This document shows, one piece after another, positions 1 to 16,086 of a stretch of 64,000 nt of DNA. The position numbers and the translations under genes are program-made. The DNA comes from Chanos chanos (Eukaryota; Chordata; Actinopteri; Gonorynchiformes; Chanidae), in assembly GCF_902362185.1 (NCBI RefSeq), contig NC_044499.1:46755815-46819814 (forward strand). The letters run 5' to 3'. The number at the start of each line of letters is the position of its first letter. The first letter of the stretch is position 1. The notes under the pieces were generated by a model that was given only the letters and a program-made list of their open reading frames with translations, was not told the origin of the DNA and ran no database searches.

Positions 1-2
1 CA

Positions 3-66
<64 letters not shown>
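1..66. repeat. (CA)n microsatellite
   Basis: An almost pure CA dinucleotide run of about 32 units reaches the left edge of the window, so its full length is unknown. It lies in what is probably a grid2ip intron. Confidence 0.95.
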
Positions 67-68
<2 letters not shown>

Positions 69-2416
69 GTCTAAGAGAGGGCTCCCATTTCGGTGCCTTA
101 TACAGGGATGACGAAATACACTCTTCAAACAGGATATAACATTTTAAAAGATAAACGACTGCTTCATAAATATCCGAATTATAAATGTCAGAATTAGCCA
201 GTTCATCTAGACCAAATCAACAGTATTAAAATGACTTGCCTTGGCTTAACTGTAATCTAAAACTACAAATCTGAATAAAATATCAAAAGGTATCTGGATC
301 ACGTTTATACATATTTATACGTGAGACTGCGTGCACGCACGGTGAGGTGATGTATTATTGCCGCAGGCAACCACAGGCTGTGTATCTAGACTTGTGAACA
401 TACACATCAGCAGCATTTCAGTATCTGGTAAGAGTCTTACTTATTCCTTTTGAAGAGCTCCAGATTTCAGGATGGTAAATTATTTACAGGGTACATAAAC
501 TGTATTTCACAGGAGGAGGTAGGCAGTGCCTAACAAACCACGAGAAGCAGAGCTACCATCCATTATTGTAATATTGTTAATTCTTCATGACGTCCCCTGA
601 ATTTTTAAATCAGTGCCAATCTCAGATGATTTCCTTGATCGGCGTCTGCACGCTTGTTTTTACACTCCTAGTAGTTTGGCCATGTATATATTTTTCAAAT
701 TCACAGTGACACAGCAAACTAATTTGGTGTGGATGGTGTCCTTGGCCTAAATAAATATGGCATGCTCCATTTAGGTATGCGTGGGAAAAAAAAATGGCAA
801 TGGACTAAACCATACTATGTTGTACTGTGCTGTGGAGGGGGTGTTTCTAATCCTCAGATTGACAAGACGGCATAGTTTCACACTGGTCTAACCCTACAAC
901 TCATTCAGTTTATCTATTCATTATTGAGCCCCGGGCTCCTTAAACCGGCTGAACCAGGAGAAGGCATTAACCAAAACATGCGAACGAGAGGATCCCAAGA
1001 AGAGGAGTTGAGAGACTCTGATCTAAAGGACAACGTTGTATTAGAGTCGTAAACTGGCTACAATCCCAGTGGGTCACCATTGGAAAGCACAGATGACTTA
1101 GAAACCCAAAAGATATAGTACAGTGTGACTGCATTAGAATCTCCACACTGATTTTCTTTTTTTCCCCCACTTCAGTTTCAAACGTTATTCAATGTCTGAA
1201 CCTGTTTTGTAGATGAGTAGAGAGTTATCCATCAAGAGAATACTCATGAACTTCCAAGAACTGACAGACCCTCAAGTTGCTGACCACATGCTATATGCTC
1301 TTTGTTCTTAAACAGATTTCTCTCTAAAGAAGATTATCAACTTAGTGACAGGGGTTATTACCACAGACAGAAGAACAATACACATTCACTAATGAGTAAA
1401 GAGCTGGCAGCTACTGTCACCCCCGCCAATTAAAGACATTCTTCTAAAAACGTTGCAACGAAATCAATTCATGCAAATCCAATTTAATGCAAATCCAGCT
1501 CAGACAAGGTCAGACAAGGATTAATATGCTGTACTATAACTGAAATCTACTTTTAGTGCTGTCAGACTAATGTATCATACAATTCAGTAAAACGTGTGTT
1601 AAAACTTTTTTGAGATTAATTAAAAATTCTCATCTCACTACTTATACAACTGGGCAGTCTTTTGGTGTCATGTATACCAAACAAGCACCCACAGAGCTCA
1701 TTACAACACCATAAAAGTACCAAATTATATGCAATCTGAAGACCCTGCCCAAATGTATGTTATATCTATGAGACTTATGCTAGTTGTCTTGATAGTTCAT
1801 TTTGATGAAAACTGTATTTGGCTCAAACAACATTTCAACACAGCATAGTGGAAGCCAGCTTTTTTTGGACTGTACTCTTCAGGGTAGGATTTGCCAAAAC
1901 CCCAGACTGTCTCTGGTCAGGACCATGCCAGGCTAAGACCAGATCAGCATTGGAATTTGGTTGTCAATGCCACCTCACACCACTGACCTAATTGGCAAAA
2001 CACAACTGACGTGAGCCATTTCATTCGTAAAAGTGCCAACCTGACAGGCAAGAGGGTCAATAGACAATCTGTAAACATTACAGTGGCAGATGGAGCAAAA
2101 CGTCAGTGACATGGTTTGGTCCTATTAGTTGAGACTAAGTGAGATTTTTAATACATCTCATGGTGAATACAGCAAAGGAAAAGGCTGTTTACAATGAGTT
2201 CTGGAATTCTAATCAGTCCATGATCCCATTTGTCATCTTCTGTTTTCAGAAGTACCTTATTAATACGATGGCATGTTACCATTCAAAAGTGTTTTCAATA
2301 TTTATGGTATTGAAGCACTGCAAGATACTGATACTGACTTGCTGGAAAGCGAAGGTATCAAAAACATTTTTGAAAACTGATATTAAATGCAAACGGCAGA
2401 TTGGTGCTTTGGTTAC
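67..2416. other. Probable grid2ip intron, no gene seen
   Basis: This stretch lies 3' of the last visible grid2ip exon on the minus strand. It is AT-rich, and its open frames are short and low in coding character. I could not identify another delphilin exon here, so the next exon is probably beyond the left edge. A missed short exon cannot be excluded by eye. Confidence 0.5.
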
Positions 2417-3561
2417 CTGATGTTAGAGATGAGCTGCTGATGTTCCTCATTGGTCAAGATTTCAGGGAGAACAGATGCCAGCCAATCAACTTTCCTCTCT
2501 GCAGCATACTGCTTCAGTGCAGCAAACAGCTTCTCTTTTATCTCAGGTTCGTGTTCCAGGACCTCATCAATCTGAGGCACAACAAACAAAAGCTCCCTCT
2601 AACCTCAAACGCTTGTGAATGTTGATATAAACAGTCAATACATATGTACATCTGAGAACCAGACAAATGTGGATTCTTCGTTCCTTATCAGAGAGCAATA
2701 ACAACTGGTTTCTATTTTCCTTTACGTGTTATGAATGTCCTCACCCTCTTGTTGAATTCCAGGGCCTTTTGTTTGCGGTCTAGTCGCATATCTTCATTTC
2801 CTTTCTGGGATTCCTCTGTGCTTCCACTGCTGCGCTTCTGTCGATTTCCCAGGCAGAGGACTCCCAGGCGCAAGGTTCGGCCCTGAGACGCCTTGATCAA
2901 AGCTGCGGCCATCTCATGCTCCTTCACGGGGATTCCATTTACCTCCATGACATAATCTCCTGCCCTCAGACCACTCCGTCCAGCTGGAGAGCAGGGAGAA
3001 CAGTCCTCCACCAGCAAGGGGCAGTCTCCCACGATAGTGAAGCCAAAGCGGCCATCTGGGCCTGGAGTGATGTCCATCTGTGCAATAAAAACATTATTAA
3101 AGATCATTGACTCATAGGTCAGTAGCATAGTTTTCATACTTGCAGTTAGCTCGAATGCTGCACAACATAAAAGGAAAAAAAAAACAGAGAGAGTGAGAGA
3201 ACATGAGTGTGAGATTAAGACATAATAAAGAGAGAGAGTGAGTGAGAGAGAGAGAGAGTGAGAGAGAGAGAGAGAGAGAGAGACACAGAGAGACACAGAG
3301 AGAAAGAGTTCTGACCTGTTGGATGCGTGAGACCACTCCAATACTCGGTGGGATGTTTTTCTGGGATTGAGCGAGGGCAATGAGGGCCTGTGTTCCCAGC
3401 GTGGAGACATTCTGCCCTTCAATCTCCAGCACCTGGTCTCCTGGCTGAAGCCCTGACAAATGGGCACTGCTGCCCTCCTCCACAGACAAAATATAGCTGG
3501 GCCCATTTCCCCCTAATTGAAAGCCAAAGTCCTCTGGCCAACCTTGGTTAGATGTTGGCAT
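2417..3561 (-). CDS. grid2ip: Delphilin (GRID2-interacting protein), N-terminal part
   Basis: Delphilin is a postsynaptic scaffold that binds the GluD2 receptor tail at parallel fibre-Purkinje synapses. Three phase-compatible exons are visible: 3561-3316 (82 codons, starts MPTSNQGWPEDFGF), 3077-2745 (111 codons) and 2571-2417 (155 bases), with GT donors and AG acceptors. Exon 1 encodes a PDZ domain with a GF-type binding loop (FGFQLGG). Exon 2 encodes a second PDZ (FGFTIVGD) followed by a basic, Glu-rich linker. Exon 3 encodes a helical segment like the harmonin-homology region (EKLFAALKQYAAERKVDWL). The start at 3561 is chosen because mammalian long delphilin, as I recall it, begins MPATNQGWPEDFGF. 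An upstream in-frame ATG at 3627 would add 22 residues. The gene leaves the window before the FH2 domain. It is head-to-head with zdhhc4, as in human 7p22. Confidence 0.88.
3183..3308. repeat. (GA)n-rich microsatellite in grid2ip intron
   Basis: A GA-dinucleotide run of roughly 125 bases, interrupted by GAGT and CACA units, lies in the short intron between the first two coding exons of grid2ip. It starts a few bases from the exon 1 donor. Read on the minus strand it gives artificial Ser/Leu-rich open frames. Confidence 0.9.
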
Positions 3562-6500
3562 TGTGAGAACTATACAAGATAGAGAAAATGGTGGACAAAG
3601 AAAAAGTTCTTTGAGATTTAGTTTCATGTTGAATTTGTCATAAATTGCCTTTCCTATTGTAACTGTGCCTTGTATACAACAAACCCTTGACTATAATGTT
3701 GAACAGGAAGCTTGTTCTTTCTTGTAACTGGCCTGACACATCTCCTGAGGTGAACCAGTTATGAGCTGAGAAAGACAGCTAGAGAGTAACCTTGATTTCA
3801 AATCCCAGCTGTAATGTTTACTTTTGCTCTTCCGACACAGAAGGCTCGCCTGACATTTCGACAGATTTAATCTGACATCATTGCAGAGAATATATCAGAA
3901 AAAACAGTGCAGGACTATCCAGTTGCAACATCAATCATCCAGTCAAGAAACAAAGTGTTTCTTGTACTTCTCGGGAAGCCTTTCCCATGAACAACAACAC
4001 TTCTAAATCCAGTTTCATCACCATAATCTTGGACATAATCTGGATATGCAGAATGCACCTGCCACTGCTTCATATCTAATTATATAGTGAATGAGACTAT
4101 ATTTAAACATGTGTCAGTGAACTGTAAAGTCAGTCATGAACAAAGCAGTATTTGTGCAATTTTCAGGTGCGACAATACCTGAGAAAATTCCTCAGGTCAA
4201 AATCAGGAAATGTGTGTGTGTGGGAGATCAACCAAACCATTACGTGTATGATTTTAGGCTACCAAACTTCAAGTTGGATGAAAAATGGCTCACAAATTCC
4301 TATAGAATTCCACGATTTACTTGCACGTGTTACACGTAAAATACGTGAATCACTAAAATCTACTAACCTTCATACAACTCCTAAATTTTCTCTAGTAGGT
4401 CATGGTAAGAGACATAGCTTAAGAGAAACTAGCATCAACTCTGAAAGTGAGAGAATCTGTGTTCCCATAACCTTACAATTTGACGTTTAAATTTCGGGTA
4501 CTACAACAAATCCTACGCAGACTTACAGAAATCTTTGGCTCCATATCGAGTGCCAGGCTTGTTCTGGCGCAAAGAATATCTCCCTCTCTTGTTCTGAAGA
4601 AATTTCTTCATTTTGTCTATGTTTATAACAATTGTCAAAATACTGGCCTCCAAAAAAACATCCAGTCCACTTGCCCTTCCGGAACGGCTACGACAGCTTG
4701 CTCTTCAGAACATCCTTTAGACAACCATTAATGCCCTTGTGTCCCATCATCACAGAAAAACATTGCCGCTTCCAGCAAAAAAATAGGGTGACAATGCATG
4801 TCGTGCCAAAGTGATCTTATAGCTGAGTTGACTCTGCATCTCTGACAAGTCTGGCCAGTCCTGCCTGCAGAGCACCAGTTAGAAAACTGGGACACAGTAG
4901 CACAGTTCCTTAATAATTCTCTCTCCAAAAAGGGTACTGGAGGCCCCATTTGTCTATAAATATATTCTTCCCATACTCTCACAGTAAACTGCCTCTCCAA
5001 GGGATGGAAAGTGGCCCAGTATCAGCATGGGGATCCGGCAGGACGGTAGTGACTAATTAGAACGTCTGAGAGAGCTACAGCACAGAGCTACTGAACATCG
5101 AACAGGAGCAGAGCAGTGCAATTAAAGCCTTTGCTCTGGATTAGGCAGATTAAATGTTGCATCTTAAGATCCCCCTGCACTGCAAGGAAAGAGCACACAA
5201 TTCCATGTTTCCTGGGAGACACATAGGAGTGTATTGATTTAATTTTGGCAGAATGACAAACGAGGTCTCCCGGTCCAATCAGTACATTATACTGAGAAAG
5301 TCAGAAAATAACAAACAAAAGCATTAAGACTGGCTTTGTGAGTGAGGGGTAGGGGTGGAGATTTGTTTGGCTGGTTCATCTTCTTAGGTCTGGCAAGCCT
5401 GACTATACTATATCTGTGTCCTGTGTTTGTTGTGTAAAGAAGAGCATATTTGAAGGCAAGAGCCAAAAAATAAATGAAATATCCACTGTATTATCCTGTC
5501 CCACGTCACTTCAAACAGGTGTTTTTAGAAACAACACAGATTACACTGCAAAAGCCTGGATGCTTCATTAGTATACAAATTATTCACATAAGGTACATCC
5601 AGGATGAGTTGTACTGAGCCACCTAAATTATTTATCAGCAAAGCTTGTACCTCCAAACTGACACAGCTCTTCAATCAACGTATCATCTTACCTGTACCAA
5701 ACTTTTCTACACACTGGTTGTTAAAGAATGGATTTAGGAATTGGTACAAAGTGGAAAATAAATATATTTAACTGACATGCTTTGAGAGGGAATGGGGTAA
5801 TTTGTGTCTTTAATTGTCATGCTGAACCAGGGGGAATGTCAAAGCAATAAATAATGACTTTAAAAAAAATATTCTTGTGATGTTGCAAGTCAACCCACTT
5901 TAAGAATTCAGCAGCTGATCAGAACCTAGTGACAGTAACATGAAACATTCAAAATGTTGAGCATTTCTCCTACCATTATGTCGTACCTAACCAAAATCAC
6001 AGATGGTTTTGAACGTGGGAAAGAGAAAAAACATTAATGCAATGACACTTTTACAGTACAGTCTCAATCTACTTCTGTCAAGATTTGAGAGTAATTTGAG
6101 AAAAAAAAAAAAACCCTACCTTTCACAATTTGCCCGTTTCCACAGAGGCAGACAGAACACGCACAAAGGCCTGTTTGTGCTACCGGTTGCTACATAGGTC
6201 ATCACTAATGTTTCTCTACTGGCGCAGGTCTGAAACATGATAACTATTTGAAGATTCAGGTAATGCCATAGCAACCTGACCCCCAGCCCGTCATGATACT
6301 CTGTGTTTCCTGCAACTGAGGTGAGGGGAAAGAACACTGTTCGTTATTTAGCCTATTTATATTAATTAACTAAATATGTTCCTTGCTCAAGTGTTTAAAA
6401 TATGACGTTAAATATTACGTTGAGTTCATGATTGAAATTGTTTCTTTTTCTTTCTATTGCTTAGAAAATAGAGTATGTGAGTGAGTGAATGAATGAAGGA

Positions 6501-7368
6501 ATGAACAATGACATAAAAATGATTGTCTCCTTCATTTAAAATACAGTTTTCTTTATTTTTATTTTCTTAAGCCACATTTATATTTCAGAAACATTCACAC
6601 TTGTGCCGTGTTCAATGTGGTTTGGCAACAAGTGGATTTAAATACCAATCCACATAAGACTGTGATCTGAGCATTATTTTAGTCGACACATTACTCAACG
6701 CACCCTGGTCTGAGATCAGTAATGTGTTTCGCATATAACAGCTGAGAACAGGAACTGACTTCGTCAAGCTGATCCTGGCTGTACATGAGGGGGCACAAAG
6801 CCGGTTAGGGGCAAAGGGTAACAAGTCAATCCACAATATTTCCCTACAGGAAGTGAAATTTATACACACCAATGACACACCTACGGGAAGCTGATAAGCA
6901 AGCATGAGGAAATATGATATAGGGATGATGCCTCTCAACACAATCTCTTCTTAAAGAAAGGTAAAAGACATTTTTTATCTATGATATGATTTATTGTAGA
7001 CGTATTGTGACGCGTATTCCTGCCGACAGCGTTCTTCAGTTTAACCGCCTCATGCTACCCAGCTAGCTGTTGTTTTATTGGAAAGCCCTCTTAATTTGTG
7101 GCTCGCTAAGTGGCTAAATAGCTACGACAGTGCAACAGAATAAATGATAATGAAACTGTGGTATATTTTCTTAACTCGTTTCCTAACCTTATTGACTAGC
7201 AGACTGCACAAACATAAGTGAAGTGCCAGCAGTATAGCATAACTGCATATGAACTGTAAAACTGTCTATTGAAATCCTTCGGCTAACTTGAGTGAAAGAC
7301 AACTTCAGAATATATCCGATGTATCTAATTTAATCTGGTCTCTATTGTGTGTGTTGTAAGGTAAACAT
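3562..7368. other. Divergent intergenic region grid2ip/zdhhc4
   Basis: This 3.8 kb separates the start codons of two head-to-head genes and should contain both promoters and any non-coding first exons. The open frames inside it are short, overlap on both strands and resemble no family I know. A short GAGT/GAAT run is at about 6478-6505. No clear TATA box or transposon is recognised. Confidence 0.5.
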
Positions 7369-9837
7369 ATGGACTTCCTCTCTCTGTTTGCAATTTATGT
7401 GGCGGTCGTTCTGACCTGCATAGCCCTGGTTTGTAAATACTCCGGTCAGCAACAAACTCCCTTTGGACAGCTATTCAATGCTGTATCAACGGTAAGTGCT
7501 TGACGCGTACACTAGATGGAGCTGGGCGCCAACTGAAAAGAAACAAAAAAACTTATTTTTATTTATTTTTTAGATTGAGTATTGTCTCCCAGCTTTCTTG
7601 CTGTGCTGTTGAATGTCAATGAATATACTGTTATTAACTATGTAATACAAATACCGTTCAATTTTCGACTGCGTAGGTAATCTCTCCTTGGATCCCACAA
7701 TGGCTTCAAACTGTTTTCAACAAAATTTTCCACAAACTTTTTCATCAAAGGTGAGACCTTCTAAAACAGGGTTTTTAAACATTTTGGCATAGATTTATGA
7801 TAAACTATGAGATGTAGTTTGATCTCAAAGACAAAACAATGTCTACATGTTTGTGTGTTGTACATCCCCTTGGGAGTCATGAGTGCTGGGGACAAAGAGG
7901 TAACTTTTAGTTTGTCACAGCAAAAGTGCTTAACTCCCATTAGCCTATTATTCCCACTTGCTAAGTGTATGTGATTGTTCTATTAGTTTCAGTTACCGAC
8001 CATCAAGTATATTTCTTAAAGAGAATCCAGCATAAAATATCACAAATCCTATTTACTTATTTATTTAGTTATTTTTATAACGTAACCATTCTTTACTCTG
8101 AAGTTATGTATTTTATCCAGGGAATATTTGATTCATCCAGTGAAGAATATCTCAATGAATATGCTCTTCTACCTCTTCTAGAACAACATCTCACACCACA
8201 TATCTGTTAAATGCATATTTTGTGTTGTTATTGTAATTTGCACTTTTTTTTTTTTTCATTTTCCTGTAAAACAGTATTGTATACCAGACATCCGTTAAAT
8301 TTGTATTGCACTGTTCTCATACTTCTCAATTTTGCTTCACACCAGGAACAAACTGTTTCTATACCTGCACCTTCTACTCGAGGTTGCAGTATATGGAGAA
8401 TTTTCTTATGAGGTATTTGGCTTTTGTATGGAGATGGACACCAGTTTGATCAGCTTGTCTATCCCATACGTGCTTCTGGCACTGAAGTCTTACCTATTTT
8501 ACCTCTGTTGTAGTAGAGACCCAGGTAAGCAAGAGAGAGTTTGTTTGTTCTAGTGGCCTGTGGAAAATTTAGGCCATGCCGTTGACCTTCTACTTTCTTT
8601 TCGTAGGTACAGTGACAAAGAAAAACCATGCTGCACTACTTAAAATGTATCCGTACGATGAGAGGTTGTTTCATCAAGGAACGAGCTGCCCGACGTGCCT
8701 TCTGACAAAGCCTGCCAGGTCGAAACACTGTCGTAAGTAAGAGCTAACTTACAGGATCGCTGCCGAAACTTATATTTTCTTTGTAGGAGCTAAAAGAATT
8801 TGATGCCGTCCTCTCTCTTGGTTTGATTGGCTCTTTAATGGATGTTCTCTGATTTATTTTGACCAGGGTTGTGCAACAGATGTGTCCACCGATTTGATCA
8901 CCACTGCGTGTGGGTAAACAACTGCATCGGAGCTAAAAACACCAGGTTTTTCCTGTTGTACCTGCTTAGCGTGTGTGCCATGGCTGGAGACATTGCACTG
9001 CTGACAGGGGACATGCTACTGCACGCTGTCCTGCGGTCTGGTCTCATGCATGCTTACTACATTGACGAGAATGGTCAGCAGCAGTCTACAGGACTGCTCT
9101 TTGTGATTCAGGCAAGTGATGAATTACGTCGGAGATGCTGCAGTTTGATTCTGTAAAAATGAAATATAGTATAGTATAGAGTATGATGCTGTTTTCTGTT
9201 ATTAAATATATCCGCTTTCATGAGTTCTTGCCATTATACTGTTCAGTACCACATTGAATTGTGATTCTTGTAAGATTATATGTATGCTTTATATAATTTT
9301 AATTAGCATCAATTGCAAATTAAAGGGTGAGAAATAACTGTGGTTGAATTTGCGGGGCAGGCAATAACCATCATTGACTTTGATTGCACATCCATGCTTC
9401 TGGCAAAGCAAAAAAGTCAGTTTTGCTCAAAGTGCTCCAGCTGACCTAAGAACAGATTTATAATGGAAGTATTGACACACCTGAATTTGCTCTTCGTTTT
9501 TTTATAGCATGCAAATGTACTCATATCGTTGTGTTTTCTTTTACAGCACCTCTTCCTCACGTTTCCTAGAATAGTCTTCATGCTGGGTTTTGTGATCTTC
9601 GTCTTTTTCCTGTTGGCGGGATATACTCTGTTTCACTTCTACCTTGCCTTTGTTAATCAAACCGCCAATGAGTGGTTCAGAGGGAGGGGCCATGGCTGTC
9701 AGCACTGCAATCCAATGTCGGGACATCAGTGCCGTCCATCGTACAATCCCCTCAGGGGTTTCTACAATAGGGGCGTCCTGAGAAACCTTGGGGAAATCTT
9801 TAGGCCCTTAGGTCCTACTCAGAAAAAAGTCAATTAG
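7369..9837 (+). CDS. zdhhc4: Palmitoyltransferase ZDHHC4
   Basis: This is a membrane S-acyltransferase that attaches palmitate to cysteines of target proteins, usually at the ER/Golgi. Six exons join in frame: 7369-7491, 7677-7750, 8346-8524, 8607-8732, 8867-9111 and 9547-9837, giving 345 codons against 344 in human. The N-terminus [15 protein letters not shown] is a first membrane segment. Exon 3 supplies the second, and exons 4-5 hold the cysteine-rich domain ([15 protein letters not shown], then [18 protein letters not shown]) with the catalytic DHHC. Two more membrane segments follow in exons 5-6. The TTxE-like site reads as QTANEWFRG. Intron 5 uses a GC donor (CAG then GCAAGT), and the frame is kept only with this site. 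A polyadenylation signal AATAAA is at 9912-9917. Confidence 0.95.
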
Positions 9838-9917
9838 CCAGATTTCTAAAATATGGTGCTTTTTGTCTACTAGATGTATTTTTGTACAGATATCGATATT
9901 GAGTGGTTTGAAATAAA

Positions 9918-10567
9918 TGTTTTATGCAAGCGACATACCCCTGTGTCCAGTTATTAAAACACACTGTTTGGTAAGATGTAGACAGGTAGGAGGCTAATCA
10001 GGTTTTTGGTGTGGGAAAGGTTATGGTTAAAATCAGTGTCAAATGTGAAATCAGTTGCTTTAATTCTTCTGAATCTTTTGAGTTCCTGTAACATATTAGA
10101 TATACCTAGTCCAAACTAAGCGGCAATTCTGTGATGTTGAGCGCACATATATGGTTTGTTATTTCAAAAATTCAGTGAGATCGGCACCTGAGCGTATTTG
10201 ACCAAAAACATGTCCCAACGAAAGCTCGTGACATTTTCAAAAAAGTGTCAGCAATATGACACCGAATGTAGCTTTAACGAGGTTAAAAGTGCGTTACTGT
10301 CTCTTTAAGCCGGTGCGGAAGTATGCATAAAGGATAGTAAAGTGACAAGGTCAGGATATGTTCTTTCGCCGCCTGAATGAAACGCTGCCCTAATTGTGAG
10401 TACATGTGGTAACTTTGCAGTTTTTCTTAAAACTAGGAGATTCAGCTTAGATACTGTGCTACTAAGTTAAACAACAGCCAGTTCTACGCTGAAACAGGGC
10501 GGTTATAAACAGAGGGTGGTATTTTTGGAAACCGGTGGAAGACGAGACTAACCGAAGGAACACCTCA
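9918..10567. other. zdhhc4/pgp spacer with pgp promoter
   Basis: The spacer runs from the zdhhc4 polyadenylation signal to the pgp start. It presumably holds the pgp promoter and 5' leader, but I see no clear TATA box, transposon or further gene. Confidence 0.5.
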
Positions 10568-11621
10568 ATGGCTGTGTCAAAATGTACCCGGTTGAGCGGA
10601 CCACTGATCAAGCAGTTGCTTGACTCTGTGGATAATGTACTCTTTGATTGCGATGGCGTGATATGGAGAGGTGACGAAGCTATTTCTGGGGCACCCGAAG
10701 TCATCAATTTATTAAAGAAAACTGGCAAAGGAGTGTATTTTGTAACCAACAACAGCACTAAAACCAGAAAAATGTATGCCGATAAACTGGCCAAGTTGGG
10801 ATTTAATGCTACAGAGGAGGAGGTGTTCGGTACGGCATATTGCTCAGCAATGTACCTCAAATCCGTTTGTAAACTTGAGGGGAAAGTGTATCTTATTGGA
10901 AGCAATGCGATGAGACAAGAGCTTGAAAAGGTTGAAATCGAGCAGATTGGTGTTGGACCCGATCACGTCTCAGGCACTCAGTTCGACTGGGCTAATGTGG
11001 CTTTGGACCCAGAGGTCAAAGCTGTGCTTGTCGGATTCGATGAACATTTCAGTTATATGAAACTGAACAAAGCACTTCAGTACCTCTCTAACAGTGACTG
11101 CCAGTTTGTGGGAACCAACACTGACACTAGACTTCCACTGGAAGGTGGTAAAGCGGTTCCAGGTAGGTTAATCTGTAATGAGAATGAGGATGTAATAAAT
11201 CTCTCTCAAATGTTTGCCGTGTCATGCATGAAATGCAAAGATATGACCAGTTGAGTTGATTATCTCGCCGTTGATTTTCCTTTTTTTGATACCAGGGACT
11301 GGATGCCTTGTCAAGGCAGTGGAGACAGCAGCACAGCGGCAAGCTCAAGTCGTCGGGAAGCCTAACAGATTCATGTTCGACTGCGTAGCTGGCAAGTTTA
11401 ATGTAGACCCCAATCGGTGTCTCATGGTAGGGGACAGGCTGGACACAGACATTCTGCTTGGTTCAAACTGTGGACTGAAGACACTGCTGACTCTGACTGG
11501 GGTGTCAACGGTAGCTGATGCGGAGACACACCAGAAGAGCGGATGTCCAGTTCGTCAAGGCATGGTGCCGGACTACTATGTTGATAGCATCGCAGAACTC
11601 TTGCCTGCGTTGCAGGGTTAG
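10568..11621 (+). CDS. pgp: Glycerol-3-phosphate/phosphoglycolate phosphatase
   Basis: This is a cytosolic HAD-superfamily phosphatase that removes phosphate from 2-phosphoglycolate and glycerol-3-phosphate. Two exons, 10568-11162 and 11296-11621, join in phase 1 to give 306 codons (human has 321). HAD motif I is DCDGVIWRG near residue 27 (Asp nucleophile and Asp acid/base). Motif II is in [11 protein letters not shown], and motif IV in the second exon is [13 protein letters not shown]. The C-terminus [13 protein letters not shown] matches the mammalian enzyme closely. The start is the ATG at 10568 (MAVSKCTRL). The open frame extends upstream to a GTG at 10535, but GTG is not a normal start here. 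Candidate polyadenylation signals are at about 11707 and 12497-12502; an A-rich run follows the second. The neighbour bricd5 lies next downstream, as in human 16p13.3. Confidence 0.95.
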
Positions 11622-12933
11622 AGTAGCTTTAAGTTATGAATGCTAACAGGCACACTCAAAATTATAGCGCACTTCACAGAATATCTTTAAAAGGCAACGG
11701 AACTTAATAAAATGAGCCCTATTTTTTTCAAGATATATATAAAAATAAATAAATAAACGAACAAGTAACTACATCTGTTTAGACCGGCAAATGATGCTAA
11801 TGCTGCTAAATGTGTAATATTGTGATCAATCTCAAGCTGAATATGAAAGGTCGATTTATGAATATTTCAATGTTTCGTCAAATCACCACCAGTATGGAGC
11901 AGTCACTTCAAAAGCATTTGCTCTATCAACATGATCGCAGTAGACAAAGCAATTCATTCTTAAGGAACTAGCCTTGCCAAAAGTCCTAATTGAGAGACAC
12001 GAGTCCTCTGAAAGCCAAACCTACCTCTGTCTCTTATTATTTTATAATAACATCAGTGTCTTTTGTGCAATTGTATGGCTGAGGCAGTATTCAGGGACTT
12101 GTACGTTTGTTTTTCTGAAGTTTTCCTTGAGGCAGTTATTGACATAGATCCAGTGTTGTAGGAACAGACGGAGCGTACCTAAGTTATTTTTTATTTTAAT
12201 GGTACGTTATGTTCTTCAACATATTTTGTGGAAAGAATGCCCCATGACTAGTCCTTTGTGTTGTCTTGCTCATCTTAAACTTGAGATGATCTGCAGTGTA
12301 GTCTTACAGTTGTATGGAATGTGCGGATTGTGTTTTGTCAGAAAGTGTCTGTTCCGTAGACCACATGTTTATAATACATAGTGTGTGTCATTGTAACAAC
12401 TTGCTTTTAGCAATAACAATACATTCATATCAAACATTCACTGCTTTCCGTCCATTTTCGAGCTTGAACTCAGTGTTTATCTTGTAACAAGTCTTCAATA
12501 AAAAAATCATACTTTCTGAACTCAAAAAAAAAAAAACTGGAAGCGTGAAATTCATTCCATGATGGTAATAGTTATGCTTGCATCAACATAGCCGTGTTTA
12601 TAACAGTGGCAGAAGTGATTAAAGTCACCTTGGTCTGTCATCAGTTTCTAGATAGGAGCAATGCTGTAAAATTCCCATTCCGTGATGACAAACCCTGTCT
12701 TCAGCGGAGAACCTGTCTCCCCCCCCCATTGTCCATTGTCTAACGGAAGGTAGCTGACCCATGGGTTGGACTTTCACGTGTTTGACTGAGTGTGAAGGAG
12801 GGGTACAGAGTGTCAGGAACAAGCTGGGCAGGTATGCTAGCCTCAGTCTCTCTCCCTCAGTCCTGGTAATGAGTACAACCCAATGCAGATAGGCGAGCGA
12901 CAGGTATTGTGAGGTGAAGCCACTGGAAGCAGG
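11622..12933. other. pgp 3' UTR and pgp/bricd5 spacer
   Basis: The first part is probably the pgp 3' untranslated region, ending after AATAAA at 12497-12502 and an A run at about 12524-12536. A poly-C run is at about 12720. No other gene is recognised. Confidence 0.5.

Positions 12934-16086
<3,153 letters not shown>

Noticed and set aside
3112-3627. Ser/Leu-rich proteins on the minus strand near grid2ip
   Set aside because: They are translations of the (GA)n repeat joined to real PDZ exons. The splice sites place the repeat in an intron.
4728-5000. 90-codon minus-strand frame with several Cys
   Set aside because: No recognisable domain, no splice-compatible partner and ordinary intergenic composition. 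Taken as chance.
10535-10567. Longer pgp N-terminus beginning MEDETNRR
   Set aside because: The first codon is GTG at 10535, so the real start is the ATG at 10568, which also fits the family N-terminus better.
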